Assembly (NCBI GenBank): GCA_023053545.1
Contig: JAKZAN010000004.1
Span: forward strand, 6,076,001 to 6,140,000
Direction of reading: 5' to 3'
Length of the DNA: 64,000 nucleotides
DNA from: Lepidurus packardi
Taxonomy: Eukaryota; Arthropoda; Branchiopoda; Notostraca; Triopsidae
Position numbers and translations under genes: made by a program. Positions 34,748-45,600 of the stretch are shown here, piece by piece. Below the pieces are notes generated by a model. The model had not been told where the DNA came from, searched no databases, and worked only from the letters and a program-made list of their open reading frames with translations. How positions within the stretch are numbered: the stretch's first letter is position 1; every line of letters begins with the position of its first letter.

Positions 34748-35151
34748 TTATTTTCCGGCTCTTAACAAAGAATGTAACAAAAAGACACGGGCTTGGACTT
34801 TCGTAACTTTACGTATGACAAATAAACCCATTACAGTTTGGAAAATTAGCATACAAAACAGGATAATTAAAGAACACTTTTCGAACGGTTGTATCATTCC
34901 GCCCTTGTTGAATACAAGAAATATCGTCAAGGGAGTCTGTATCAAGAACGTGAGAAGCCAAAATCCAGCCAGCTGCGGAACCTAGTCAGAAAAGTGAAAT
35001 TACGCCTACTGATGTATACTAAACGTTAAGTAAGTACCTTTTCTTCTAGATTTCCCCAATATCCAAGAAACAAGCGAACTATTTCTACAATAACCGACGA
35101 AAATATAGCTGTGATAAGGAGAAACTGGTGAATACCATTCAGATCCTCGTA
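34748..35151 (-). pseudogene. Duplicated TMEM17 exons 3' and 4' (partial copy or alternative terminal exons)
   Basis: Exons at 35038-35151 and 34748-34981 repeat the last two coding exons of TMEM17, same lengths (114 and 234 nt), intact splice sites and open frame, ending LLRAGK then a TAA stop where the main copy has LLRAEK and TGA. There are no copies of exons 1 and 2 here. On the minus strand this cassette lies downstream of the complete gene, so exons 1-2 could splice to it. Of seven coding differences from the main copy (stop codon aside), five are synonymous, which argues against a simple dead copy. Typed as pseudogene only because it is incomplete on its own. Confidence 0.7.
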
Positions 35152-35168
35152 CTATAAAACAGCTTTCG

Positions 35169-35450
35169 TTAATTTGTGATTCTTAATAATGAGCCGGTTT
35201 TGTAATAATAGAAGACGAGGCAGATGCGCTTAATGAACAGTTTGGATAGGTTTTGGGAGATTGGTACTCCCTGATTGCCAGACATCTTCGGTGCAAATAT
35301 CTGCATCTTTTCGAAGCTGTTCGAGGGGTATTGTGTCTTTTTCTCGGAGTTGAAGTGAGCTGGAGACACACTAATTAGTGTAGCGATGAGGCAAACTGCT
35401 ATGCCAAGTCTTAGGTATCTCCTGGAAACGTCGGACAGAGTATTACACAT
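35169..35450 (-). other. Small open frame with signal-peptide-like start, doubtful
   Basis: A 93-codon ATG frame in the left half of duplication unit 2. Its start (MCNTLSDVSRRYLRLGIAVC) plus LIATLISVSPA looks like a signal peptide. The same frame in unit 1 is broken by a 1-bp insertion near 34287. Between the copies, four of five substitutions in the shared part change an amino acid. The last residues run across the duplication junction. I think it is probably not a gene. Confidence 0.15.
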
Positions 35451-36230
35451 TGTTATCGGTCGCGATAAGCATGAATTTAAGGAGAAGTGATTAATAGCAA
35501 GTCGACAGTGACATTTCGAAAACTCCATGTATATATAAACTGTGCATCTGATGAAATTAGCGACATGAATCGCTCCAGTATCGTTACGATCCGGTTTTCC
35601 TTTGAATTGGTAATCCCTATGGCATAAGCAGGAATCAAGAAGGACTTGTGTACTCGCTATGGCAGTAAACCACGCAGTCTTTACCATGCGAAAAGCACGT
35701 GGGCTCCTTGCTAGTGAGGTCATGGCAGGTCAAAATATAGCCGTGATTGGGTCTTTTTTTCTCCCAAGTGAATTTAGTTTCTCGGATATTCCAAGATCCT
35801 GACGCCTCTAGTATATTATCTTTCCTGAAATTCAATAAATTAATTCCTAAGAATAGCCAGAAGCACGACTACATCGTAGTCCTTATGATTGTCGTGCACG
35901 TACGGTCTATTCGTTTGTATGGAAACCTACCACCCTTGGTTGGACTATGCAGGCGACACGTATTAATACCTGGTCGCTCTGTAAAAGGGGTGGGATAGCG
36001 GTATCATATCCGTGGAATGATACCCGACTGACATAGGTAGTAACAAGTCTGGAAAAGTGCGCGTCTTTAATCTAAACCGCCATCGATCATACGAACTGTG
36101 GTATCCGTATACTGGTATGTTATTATATTTGTGCATTTCTTTTGAAACCTGACATCTAAAATCCAAAGCTTACTATGAGTGACTAAAAAGATTGCCCGGC
36201 TAGCAACAAGGGGTTTATCAATCTAGATCT

Positions 36231-36938
36231 TCATTTTTCGGCTCTTAACAAAGAATGTAACAAAAAGACACGGGCTTGGACTTTCGTAACTTTACGTATG
36301 ACAAATAAACCCACAACAGTTTGGAAAATTAGCATACAAAACAGGATAATTAAAGAACACTTTTCAAACGGTTGTATCATTCCGCCCTTGTTGAATACAA
36401 GAAATATCGTCAAGGGAGTCTGTATCAAGAACGTGAGAAGCCAAAATCCAGCCAGCTGCGGAACCTAGTCAGAAAAGTGAAATTACACCTACTGATGTGT
36501 ACTGAACGTTAAGTAAATACCTTTTCTTCTAGATTTCCCCAATATCCAAGAAACAAACGAACTATTTCTACAATAACCGACGAGAATATAGCTGTGATAA
36601 GGAGAAACTGGTGAATCCCATTCAGATCCTCGTACTGTAAAACAGCTTTCGTTAATTTGTGATTCAAAATAATGTACATTTTATTCTGTCAAACCTTTAT
36701 TATCAGCGTGCTTACAACCGCAGTGATCCAGCATGGTGTGTATATTACGTTAAAGTAAAGTGCCATTTGGAGTGCTAGACTACAGTTAACGGGTTGTCCT
36801 GTAAATGAACAAGTTATTTCTAGTTAAAAAGTTGAATCAATTTACTTTACCTAACGTTAAAATTTCATCGTTGGACTTTTCTCGCTCAACGTATTGGTAA
36901 CTAAAGCCAGGAAAGACTTTTTCTGTTACTGAATGCAT
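36231..36938 (-). CDS. TMEM17: Transmembrane protein 17 (ciliary transition zone)
   Basis: Component of the tectonic/B9 complex that gates membrane-protein entry at the base of cilia. Four exons (36851-36938, 36695-36798, 36521-36634, 36231-36464) give 179 residues, slightly shorter than vertebrate TMEM17 (about 198). Family landmarks: SLALQMALYFNVIYTPCW in exon 2, then a helix, RLFLGYWGNLEEKVPQLAGF across the exon 3/4 junction (vertebrates have the same GYxGNLxEKVPELAGFWLL pattern), PLTIFLVFN, and further hydrophobic segments, for four predicted membrane spans. Start is the ATG at 36938; an upstream in-frame ATG is followed by a stop. A near-consensus RFX X-box lies 127 bp before the ATG. 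The gene is divergent from CHK2, and its last two exons recur 1.5 kb downstream. Confidence 0.9.
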
Positions 36939-37064
36939 TACAGCACGTGCATGGTCCATTCAAAATCAGGTCTCCTTGTGTTTAATTCACAAAATTTAAT
37001 TCACAAGATTTGCAGCTTTGTTCGCGCCCTAAGCTTTTGAGTTTGTTTCTTTAAACCAATGAAC

Positions 37065-37078
37065 GTAGCCATGACAAC
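37065..37078. promoter_or_regulatory. RFX X-box-like site between TMEM17 and CHK2
   Basis: GTAGCCATGACAAC is an imperfect palindrome matching the RFX X-box (ideal GTTGCCATGGCAAC) at 12 of 14 positions, with both half-sites and the central AT in place. It is 127 bp upstream of the TMEM17 ATG, the usual distance for ciliary genes. Function is inferred from the motif and from the gene it serves. Confidence 0.65.
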
Positions 37079-37298
37079 TTTGTGGGCGTTGCTTAAGTGA
37101 GGGAATGGCGGCTAACCAACACGTGAGTCTTTCACTTTGTATTGACTATTGTCTTTTTTGAATTTCATAGTGTTTTAAGTTCGCGTGTTGGAAATTGGCC
37201 TTTCTAAAGAATGTAATGAGTGTCAAATTTTTTATCGTTTATTGGTCTCTAACGAGTTTAGACTAACCCCTACCGAACTTGTATGGTAGTGGAAAACA

Positions 37299-39093
37299 AT
37301 GTTTATGGACGTTTCGGAAGATACCAACGACAACGTTTCAGGTCAAACAGTTAGCATGGCTTCGACAAGCTCTACGTTCACCAACAGTGAAGCAGAGGAA
37401 GAAAACATTAACGCACCTGACACTCAACCGACCACTTACTCCCAAGAGTTAACCAATGAGTTCCATGCACACGAGTTTTCCTCGAACGCCAGTAGCCAAA
37501 TCTGGGGCAAATTGCTACCTGCAAGCAATATTTTCAAGTTCAAACCAGTAGATCTTGTTCGAGATCACTACACATTCGGTCGGCATGGCTGTGATATTCC
37601 AGTTACCGTAAAAGAAATGGGCGAAGAAAACTTAAAAAATATTAGCAAACTCCATTTCTCCATCACGCGCCGTCATACAGTTTCTGGACCTGTGATAGAA
37701 TTAGAGAATCATAGTCTTAACGGAACATTCCTGAATGCTTTTCGGGTCGAAAAGGGAAGTAAGAAGGTCCTTACCAATCAAATGACGATTGCGCCTGCTT
37801 TGCTCACCTGCACAGGTAAGACACGTCCCATTCTATTGGAAAATAATTAGTATTTAATTGAGCGTATTATTTTTTAGCCTACATTTTCATGGACTTAAGC
37901 TTAAGCGACCTGTACCCCGATGCGGTGATAAAAAAATACACCGTGCTAAATAAAATAGGCTCAGGAGCCTTTGGCGATGTCTATAAGGCGGTGCGGAACG
38001 TAAGTATAATTATTGTTTTAGAACTGTATTGCTATATTATGGGGTTAAGAAAGCTTGTCGCATAGTCGGATCTTATGCTCATGGCCATTAAGGTGATACA
38101 TAAAAGTTCCAATCCACCGGTGTCCGAGTTTGAGTCTAAACAGCTGGACCGAGAGATCCGCATCTCGCAGCAAGTGAATAACTACCACACGGTGAAAATC
38201 CTGGACGTGATCGACACTTCAAAGGCGGTGTATTTAGTCCTCGAGCTCATGGACGGAGGCGAGTTTTCCGGCTATTTGAGGGAAAATTTAAAGCCAAGAC
38301 TTCCCGAAGAGGTGGCCAAATTTTATTTTCTACAAATGGCATTGGGTGTCTCTTATCTGCACGAAATGGGGATAGTCCATAGGGACATTAAGGTAACTTG
38401 TCCGTAGTGAAGAAGACTTATTTTATCTTAGAGGTTATTTTAGCCTGAAAACATGCTGTTGGAGTCAGCCGACGCCTTTACTACGTTAAAAATCTCGGAC
38501 TTTGGACTCTCCAAATTTATTCATTCCACCCAACTTAAAACTTTCGTTGGGAGTCCTCTATATGTTTCACCAGAGGTATTGACTGGCGGCGGGCACCACG
38601 AATACGGACCGAAGATTGATTGCTGGAGTCTGGGTGTTATTTTGTACACCATGTAAGTGTTTTTATTGGAGATATAAGTGTTTTTATTTGAACGTTTCTG
38701 TGGTTAGGTTGACTGGGCGGATGCCTTTTATAAATTCGCGAAATGATTTACCTGTTAGCGTCCAAATAACTACTGGCAGAGTACGATATACTGAAAAGGT
38801 GTGGCAAAACATTTCAGGTCAGGCAAAAGACATCGTGAAGCGACTGCTTGAGGTTAATCCGAAATCCAGACTCTCAATCCAGGAAGTTCTTGATCATGGT
38901 TGGCTCCAGGTATGCATCAAAGTGAAGTAGCTGTTGTATTTGGTCATGTTTCTTTCTATTCTCATAGGATGAAACTGTTAAACAGAAGGTTGCTGATCTA
39001 TATGTAGCCAAAGAGGCTTCGAAGAGGCCTCTTGGCGACTTTAATGCCAATAGCGAGTACGAGCCCGAAGTCAAGCGCCCAAAATTCGAATAA
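37299..39093 (+). CDS. CHEK2: Checkpoint kinase 2 (CHK2/loki)
   Basis: Ser/Thr kinase activated by ATM after DNA double-strand breaks. Six exons (37299-37815, 37878-37999, 38066-38392, 38444-38652, 38708-38909, 38968-39093) give 500 residues. The N terminus has three S/TQ sites (about Thr42, Ser48, Ser66), a small SQ/TQ cluster. An FHA domain follows (about 85-170): FGRHGCD, LHFSITR and SLNGTFLN. The kinase domain has the glycine loop GSGAFGDVYKA, MAIKVI with the catalytic lysine, HRDIKPEN, DFGLSK, and an activation segment ending SPLYVSPEVL, so the usual APE is SPE. The tail EVKRPKFE is basic and may be a nuclear signal. FHA plus a CAMK-type kinase in this order identifies CHK2. It shares a 360-bp promoter region with TMEM17. 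Confidence 0.94.
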
Positions 39094-39660
39094 AAGAACA
39101 AAAAATCGGACATTCTCTTCTAAAATAAATTTTTTATATTGCAGATTAACCAAGTCATAAACCGTAAAGGTTGCCAGTATTTTATGTTTTTAGTTTTCGA
39201 CGTTAATTTTCGGTTGGGATGTAATTTTTGCCTTCCCTATGCATCGTAACCAGGAAAACTACAGATTTTTTCTTAATTCCTCGCATTTTAATTATTTTGT
39301 CCATTTTGTGGTAGTTTTCTTTTCCCGGGTAAGTATCTGCCATTTTAACTTTAGTGGCAAATGTAATCTGTAATTATAATCTAACAAAATTGAAACAGAC
39401 ATCTAAATTTGACAGCATAAAAAGTAAAACGAGTAAAGATACAACAATTCAAAACCTCAACCAATAAAAAAATCTGCGACTAGTTTAATTTTTTATTCCT
39501 AGCTGGCGTATCTGTCGTGACAATAGAAGTGATGAAAACACGTGCTCGGTTGGATTTGAGTTTAAATTAAGAAATTATAACTTCGTGTTCTTTTTTTATC
39601 GCTATGTAATTCCGTGTGTTTGTTAGTGAACGCTTAAGGCAAGTGCGCTTTTATGTAAAC
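39094..39660. other. Intergenic region between CHK2 and ICE1
   Basis: AT-rich 570 bp with a polyadenylation-type AATAAA (39124) after CHK2. I see no further feature. Confidence 0.45.
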
Positions 39661-42600
39661 ATGAGTAATCACGACAAACTATCGGATGATCAGGAAGATG
39701 AGTCAAATTCGAACGCTGTTACTGTACCTGAAGAAAGCGTGAATTTACACATGTTGGCTACCACAGTCGTTTCTTTGGAACCAGAAGTGGGGTGTCGTGA
39801 TTGCCCAGTACTCCAACAGGCAAGTTTAATTATTCCCGTTGATTTCAAGCAGCTCCTGAATAAATAAGTTTTCCCCATGCATAAATAATAGTTTTAAATT
39901 ATTGTTTTTGTAGAGTTTGAGAGACAACTACATTACGTTGCAAAGCACAAAACAGCAGCATAGTAAAGCTTTGGCGACCCTCAAGAAAAAGATCATCTCG
40001 ACCGAGTAATTATATCAAGTATTCCTTTTGGTCCTTAATGTCACTTTTGTAAAAACGTTTTCATTTCACTTTCAGCCTGCTGATTCGTGAGTATCAGTCA
40101 CAAAAGAATGAGTGCGAAGTCTTGAAGCGAAAAATAGAAGAGTTTGCTTGTCTAGTTAGCCAACTGGACAAAGATTTAGCTCGGTACAAAGCTGATCTTA
40201 TGAAAGCGTTGAATGAGCTGGAGCCTTTAAAAAAGGTAATCGCTAGCTCTTCTTTACTGTAGCGAACGTTTATCGTAATCGTCCTTGTTCTAGTTGGATG
40301 CTGATCGCACCAAAGCACTGGAAGACGCTCGTAAAGAGTCTGAGCTAGCTGTCGACCAAGCAGCAGCTTTACTAGTAACTAATAACCAACTGGAAGCCAA
40401 AGTCCGGCAGTTGGAAAGCGCCGAGACAGTAGCAGCCCAAGAAGAAACAAAGCTCAAAATCTTAGCAAAGGATTTAAAGAAAGCGCAGCGTGCTCTCGAA
40501 CAGCAAAAAGGTAATTGCAACCATTTTTTTCACTATTTTCCTTATCAATTTTGCCTAAACATTCATGAAAGCGTATATTTACTTCGCAAACACTAGTCAT
40601 AAACTCGTTAATGTTCCAGCATATGGTATAATTACAGTGTGTTAACGTCCCAACGTTTCAAACATCGTCTTTCGCTTCTTCTTCTTCGTCGTCACTGACA
40701 AAACTAAGTTTCGAGAACTGGGAATCTTTTTTAACCAAAGGAGCCTAGAAAATATCTTTCAATTATTTTATCATAATTTTAACTTTAATACTACCTTAAT
40801 GACATGTTCCTCCTGGGAATCTGTGGCCTGTATGTTATCTGTCGGGCATTCGATGGACTGTACATTGTATAGAACTTGACTTTGGCTTGAATTCTTGAGC
40901 TTGATGTAACAAAAAGCCGTTAGTAACAGTATAAGTAGCCCACAGAATCCTGACATGACAGCAATTTGGTAATAGTATTCCGGCTTGTCATAAACCTTTA
41001 GCAAAATAGCTTTGTCTGCTTCTACCCTCATTTGGCTGCCCATCGTGACACCAGGGTTGCATTCCCAGGACACACAACATGCGTAAAGCCCTGTATGATT
41101 ACGAGTGAGCAAGTGAACATCTAAGAGCGACAGTGACATATTGTTATGGGTCGTAATAGAAGTTGTTCGATTGTCGCAGGCTTGATATAAATGCGAATTG
41201 GGTCCCAAACCGCATTTAGGCCCATTTGCGGGTGTGAACGTCCATTCTATCATTGCATCTGGTAAAACTAGCTGAACGTCTTTCAAAAACACTTGACATT
41301 CCATCGTGGCATTGGTTCCTTGTTCTTTTGTCAGTGAATTTGGACTCAGCATGACAAATACCATATCTTTCGGTACCGTGCAATAACTAGGGCTAATTTC
41401 GGTTGCAATAGGTGAATTTTCCTCTGCCGAGGAAGTTTTAGGGTCTGATTCTGTGGTTAATAGACCAGTAGTGCTCAGCATTTGGATTGTCGGACTGTCT
41501 TCGCTTTCCTCTGTAAGCGACGAGTATTCAATCTTGGCGTAGTCGACGTCAGTTTCTTGCACTTCATAATCTTCATCAAATTCCCTGTGTTTATTAGCAG
41601 CAACTGTATGGTCAAGCCCAAGGGTAGGTGAATCATGGAATAATCGTGATTTTTTGGAAAAATTAATGGCTTCAGTTTGCTTTGAATTTCCTAATAAATC
41701 CGTATTTTCGCTCGCTTCTGTTGTTTGGGGCACATTGTTGATTAGGTTGGTTATCAATTGATATGATTCTACGTCTGTCTTTCCGGTTTCATCAAGCTGA
41801 GGTATGGTTGTCAGGAGCCGCTTTATTTCTTTGTAAACTTTGGGTCTTTCAGTAACTGTTTCTGTGACAGAATCGAGGTCTTCATTTGCGTCAGAATCTT
41901 CAGAGTCTCCGTCTCCACTACCGCTTTGTTCGTGATTCCAGATTGGCGCGTCTCTAAGCGAAAGTCGTTGTATTTGCTTTTGGCTTAACTTGGAAAGTTT
42001 TTTCTTGTCCTCGCAATCGATGCAGTTTTGAATATAATCGTCCCAGTCTGGGAGACTTAGGTCTATAATTTCGTAATCAGGCGCCATCTCTTCGACTTCT
42101 CGAATGGCACGGTGGTGTAGCGGGTTGTTTCCCTTCGCTCGAATTCTAAATGACTGATTAGGGAGAGCAATTGTGGAAGAAAGTAGCCACATCACTAGAC
42201 TAAAGTAGTACAGCTTCATTTTGACAAGCACCGGACGATTTGAACAATCATCAGTAACAATAAATACCAAATTTGCTTGGAATACGATGTTACTCGACGT
42301 GTGCCCTAAAGACGAAAGTCGGTTTTATCTTTGCTGTTGTGACTGATACCCGGAATATCTATTCTAGATAGGCTATCCGAGGCTGTTAATTTCTTATCTA
42401 AAAATTTACAATTTTTATGTGTAGAGGAAAAGAACGACTATCGAAAGAAATTCGCTAATCAGCGCCGTGAAATCGTTGGATTGCGGAATAAATTACGAAA
42501 AACACTTAAGTATGCTATGACGTGGGGAAGATTAGCAGAAAGGCACGGTAAGCTGATCTTTTTTTTTCACTTTCTAAACTTGCTTATTAATAATGCTAAC

Positions 42601-45600
42601 TTCATAACGAATGCTTTTGTTTGTGGATGAATGCCTTTACTTTGATTAATCTGTAAGAAAAAAAAAAAAAAAAAAAAAAATGTGTCAAAGGAATCCTTGT
42701 TGGTCCCAATCGACGTGTTTTCGATGCTTGGTTGCAGCAAAAGGAAGAAGAAATCGATGACGTCAGCCCGGTAGAAGAATCCGAATATGCAGGCGCAGCA
42801 TTTGAGGAAGCTGAAGAGGGACATTTACTGGAAATGTTGTTGGGTAATGAAAATGGTAAATTTAATATTCTCACCACTGGAAAGTAGAACTTTTGGCAAA
42901 CTTTTATCTGGTTTTAGAAGGCGGTAATAACAACGAAGATGCGAGTGCGCCTGTTCCCACTAAAAGCAATGAAATTAGAGCAGAAGAAGAAATGAATGTG
43001 GACAAAACCGTTTTGCAAATGGATGCATTTACACATAGCAAGCTTATACCGAGCTTGGCTTTACCAAGTTTGGAAAACGGCGACGGACTGTCCAAAGAAG
43101 AGGAGAGAAGAAAAGGCGAAACTGTCCAGAACGAAAGTCAAATAGCACCAGCAAGTGTGTCTTTAATACCAAACTTGGAGCCAAGCGCTGGCACGCGCAC
43201 TCCTTCCATTTCAGACCACTGCGTTGTTTCTCGTACTCCTGATACCCTCGCAGTTCAAGATTCAGATGAGCTTGGCTTGACTTTCAGCTTCGAGGCGGGA
43301 GAAACTGCAACTCTGGAGTCTAAAATCAGCGAAGAAGTAACTTTACAAATGGATGAGACTACGTCAGAGATGCCTGAAGTACCTGCAGCCCCTCCAGTAC
43401 CATTTCTTGCACCCGAAAAAGCGCTAATAGAGGATCTGGACTTGAGCAGCGAAGAATCCCCTTCACAAATTTACGAAGCTACGTTAAAGACGCCTGAAGT
43501 ACCTGCATTTCCTCCAGTACCGTCTCTTGTACCAGAAAAAGCGCTAATAGAGGATCTGGACCTGAGCAGTAAAGAAGAAAACGTAGTTGCGCTTGACAAA
43601 TCCGAAGTAACTGCAAGCGAATCAAGCGAAATACTGACGCTAGGGAAGATCCATGCAGTTATGGATTCGCTAGACACTTCTCGTCCTAAGCCTTGCGAAG
43701 TAATCCTCGTAAGCGAAATAAGCGAAGCGTTGACCCTCAAGTCAAGTCTAGAAACATTACAGTACCTCACCACTGGAAAAGACGATGCTTTACCAGGATT
43801 TCCTGCCTCACCAGCTTTACTCAACGGCCCAATGTCTGACCAAACACTTAATCCCACGTCTTCGGAGTGCAAATCTGTCGTAGAACATCGCGGCGAGGAT
43901 TTCGATAACTTCAGCGTCCCTTTTCCGGTCCCAACAGTCCAACAAATTGCCACGAACTCTTTGAAAAAGAAAAAGAAAACTGTTCGAAACGGTGAAAAAA
44001 GTGTGATTCCTCCAGCGCAAGTAAAGGACAAGGACGTCACTTCTGATCTGCAAGCCCAGAAAGAGGAATTGGAACAAATATTACGTGACATGACGCGTAT
44101 CCCTTTTATGAAACCAGACGGTATAATCTCTCCTCTGCCCCCGAGCCCAGTGCCTGACAAACCGTCATGTGTATCACCTCCAGGACCTCATGTATCACCT
44201 CCTGAACCTCGTGTGTCACCTCCTGGACCTCCACCTCACGTCCTGTCTGTTCATTCGAGTTCAATGGGTTTCGAGCCTACCTTAACGGACACGGATTTGA
44301 CTCCTCTTCCCCCAAAGTTAGCCACACCCACCTTGGATTCCATATTAGGAAAAGTGTCCGCACAGAGTATGGAAATGAAGGAAACGTCGGTTGCTAAGCC
44401 GTTCGAATTGCTTAAAGCTATTAAACGTGTAAGTGTTCGTCCAGCATGCCTTTTTGATTGGCGGGGGAAGAAACTGGAAGCAAAGCCTTTCAAAGGCCGC
44501 CCTATGTTTATGGGTATTGTCAATCCGCGAACTCTTAAGATCCGAATTCCATATCTTCGCTTAGCTGCCTTGAAACCTTTAGCTTTCCCTGAGACTTTTT
44601 TACCCATACAATCCAGTAGCGTAACGAATTTTGCTGAAGCTGAGTGTAAGTATGCTCGAAATGCTCGTAACTTTGCCCAAGGTAGTAGCATTCAGCCCGA
44701 GAGCCCAGCTACATCAGAAAGCACAACACCGAGTCCCGAAGTAGTCAAAAGGAACAGCAAATACACGAAACGGGGCCATAAGCATGCATGTCTTTTTGGC
44801 GAAAGTGGTTCAGAAGATGATGAAGAAGTCACTCCTCCCCTTCCTGAGATTCCGCCATTACGAAAATTACCTTGGAAAGGTCGGACAACCATCCCCCGGA
44901 TTCATCCAGTTTATCCAGCATCTGCAAGCCTCGCACTAGCAAGAAAAGGCAGCGCCACAGCTTCGCTTACTGTTAAATGTAATGAAAAATTACTGCAGTC
45001 CACCCCGTCATCTCTTAACGTTGCTCATGAACCCTTTGGTGGCATTCCGCGACTGGTACCTCCAAAATCCCAAACCCCTAGTTTGCCGGTGTCCAGACCT
45101 CATCAGAAATCTGTCAGTTCGATTGTGGTTGATTTGCCGCCCTCCCCAGTCGAAGAAATACAGCCCAGAAGACGAAGAAAGGCTCGACTCGTCAAAACGG
45201 ATCCTGTGTCGAGCCCGAGATCGCCCAAACAGGTCCAAAAGCTCGACGACGGACACAAACCTTCGTCGGAAGAGGTTGCTCGAAAGGTTGACGTAGATAA
45301 AAATCGAATGAAGGAAGGGACAGAAATGCAATCTGAACATGACCGTGTCGCTCCTTTTCCTGAAGAAATTTCTACTTCCGAACCAGCAGGGAAGCACACC
45401 AGCCAACGAGTCACTCGGAAAAGAAAACGGATTGACAGCACAGAGATGGACGAGATTAAGGGCGAGGAAGCTGTCGAATCACCTTCATTTGTACCTTCTA
45501 AGGTAGAAAGCCCTCGGGCGACACGTTTGCGCACGCGCCAAGAAGCAAAAGCGCAATCAAGGAAGTTGACACGCTTTGGAAAGAAGGAAGTTGGCCATTT

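Larger units (their letters stand above)
34061..36665 (-). repeat. Tandem duplication including the TMEM17 3' exons
   Basis: Unit 1 (34061-35184, 1124 bp) and unit 2 (35185-36665) match closely: 34061-34610 with 35185-35727, and about 34610-35181 with about 36090-36665. Unit 2 has about 360 extra bases (35728-36089) between the two halves. The right half of each unit carries TMEM17 exons 3 and 4; the left half carries sequence downstream of that gene. Divergence is about 2-4%. Confidence 0.9.

Noticed and set aside
42661..42680. Poly-A run suggesting a processed insertion in ICE1 intron 5
   Set aside because: It is a simple tract next to the 3' splice site of exon 6; there is no inserted gene copy or target duplication.
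43471..44160. 229-codon minus-strand frame inside the large ICE1 exon
   Set aside because: It is the shadow of a long, stop-poor coding exon; its translation is Ser-rich, without motifs.
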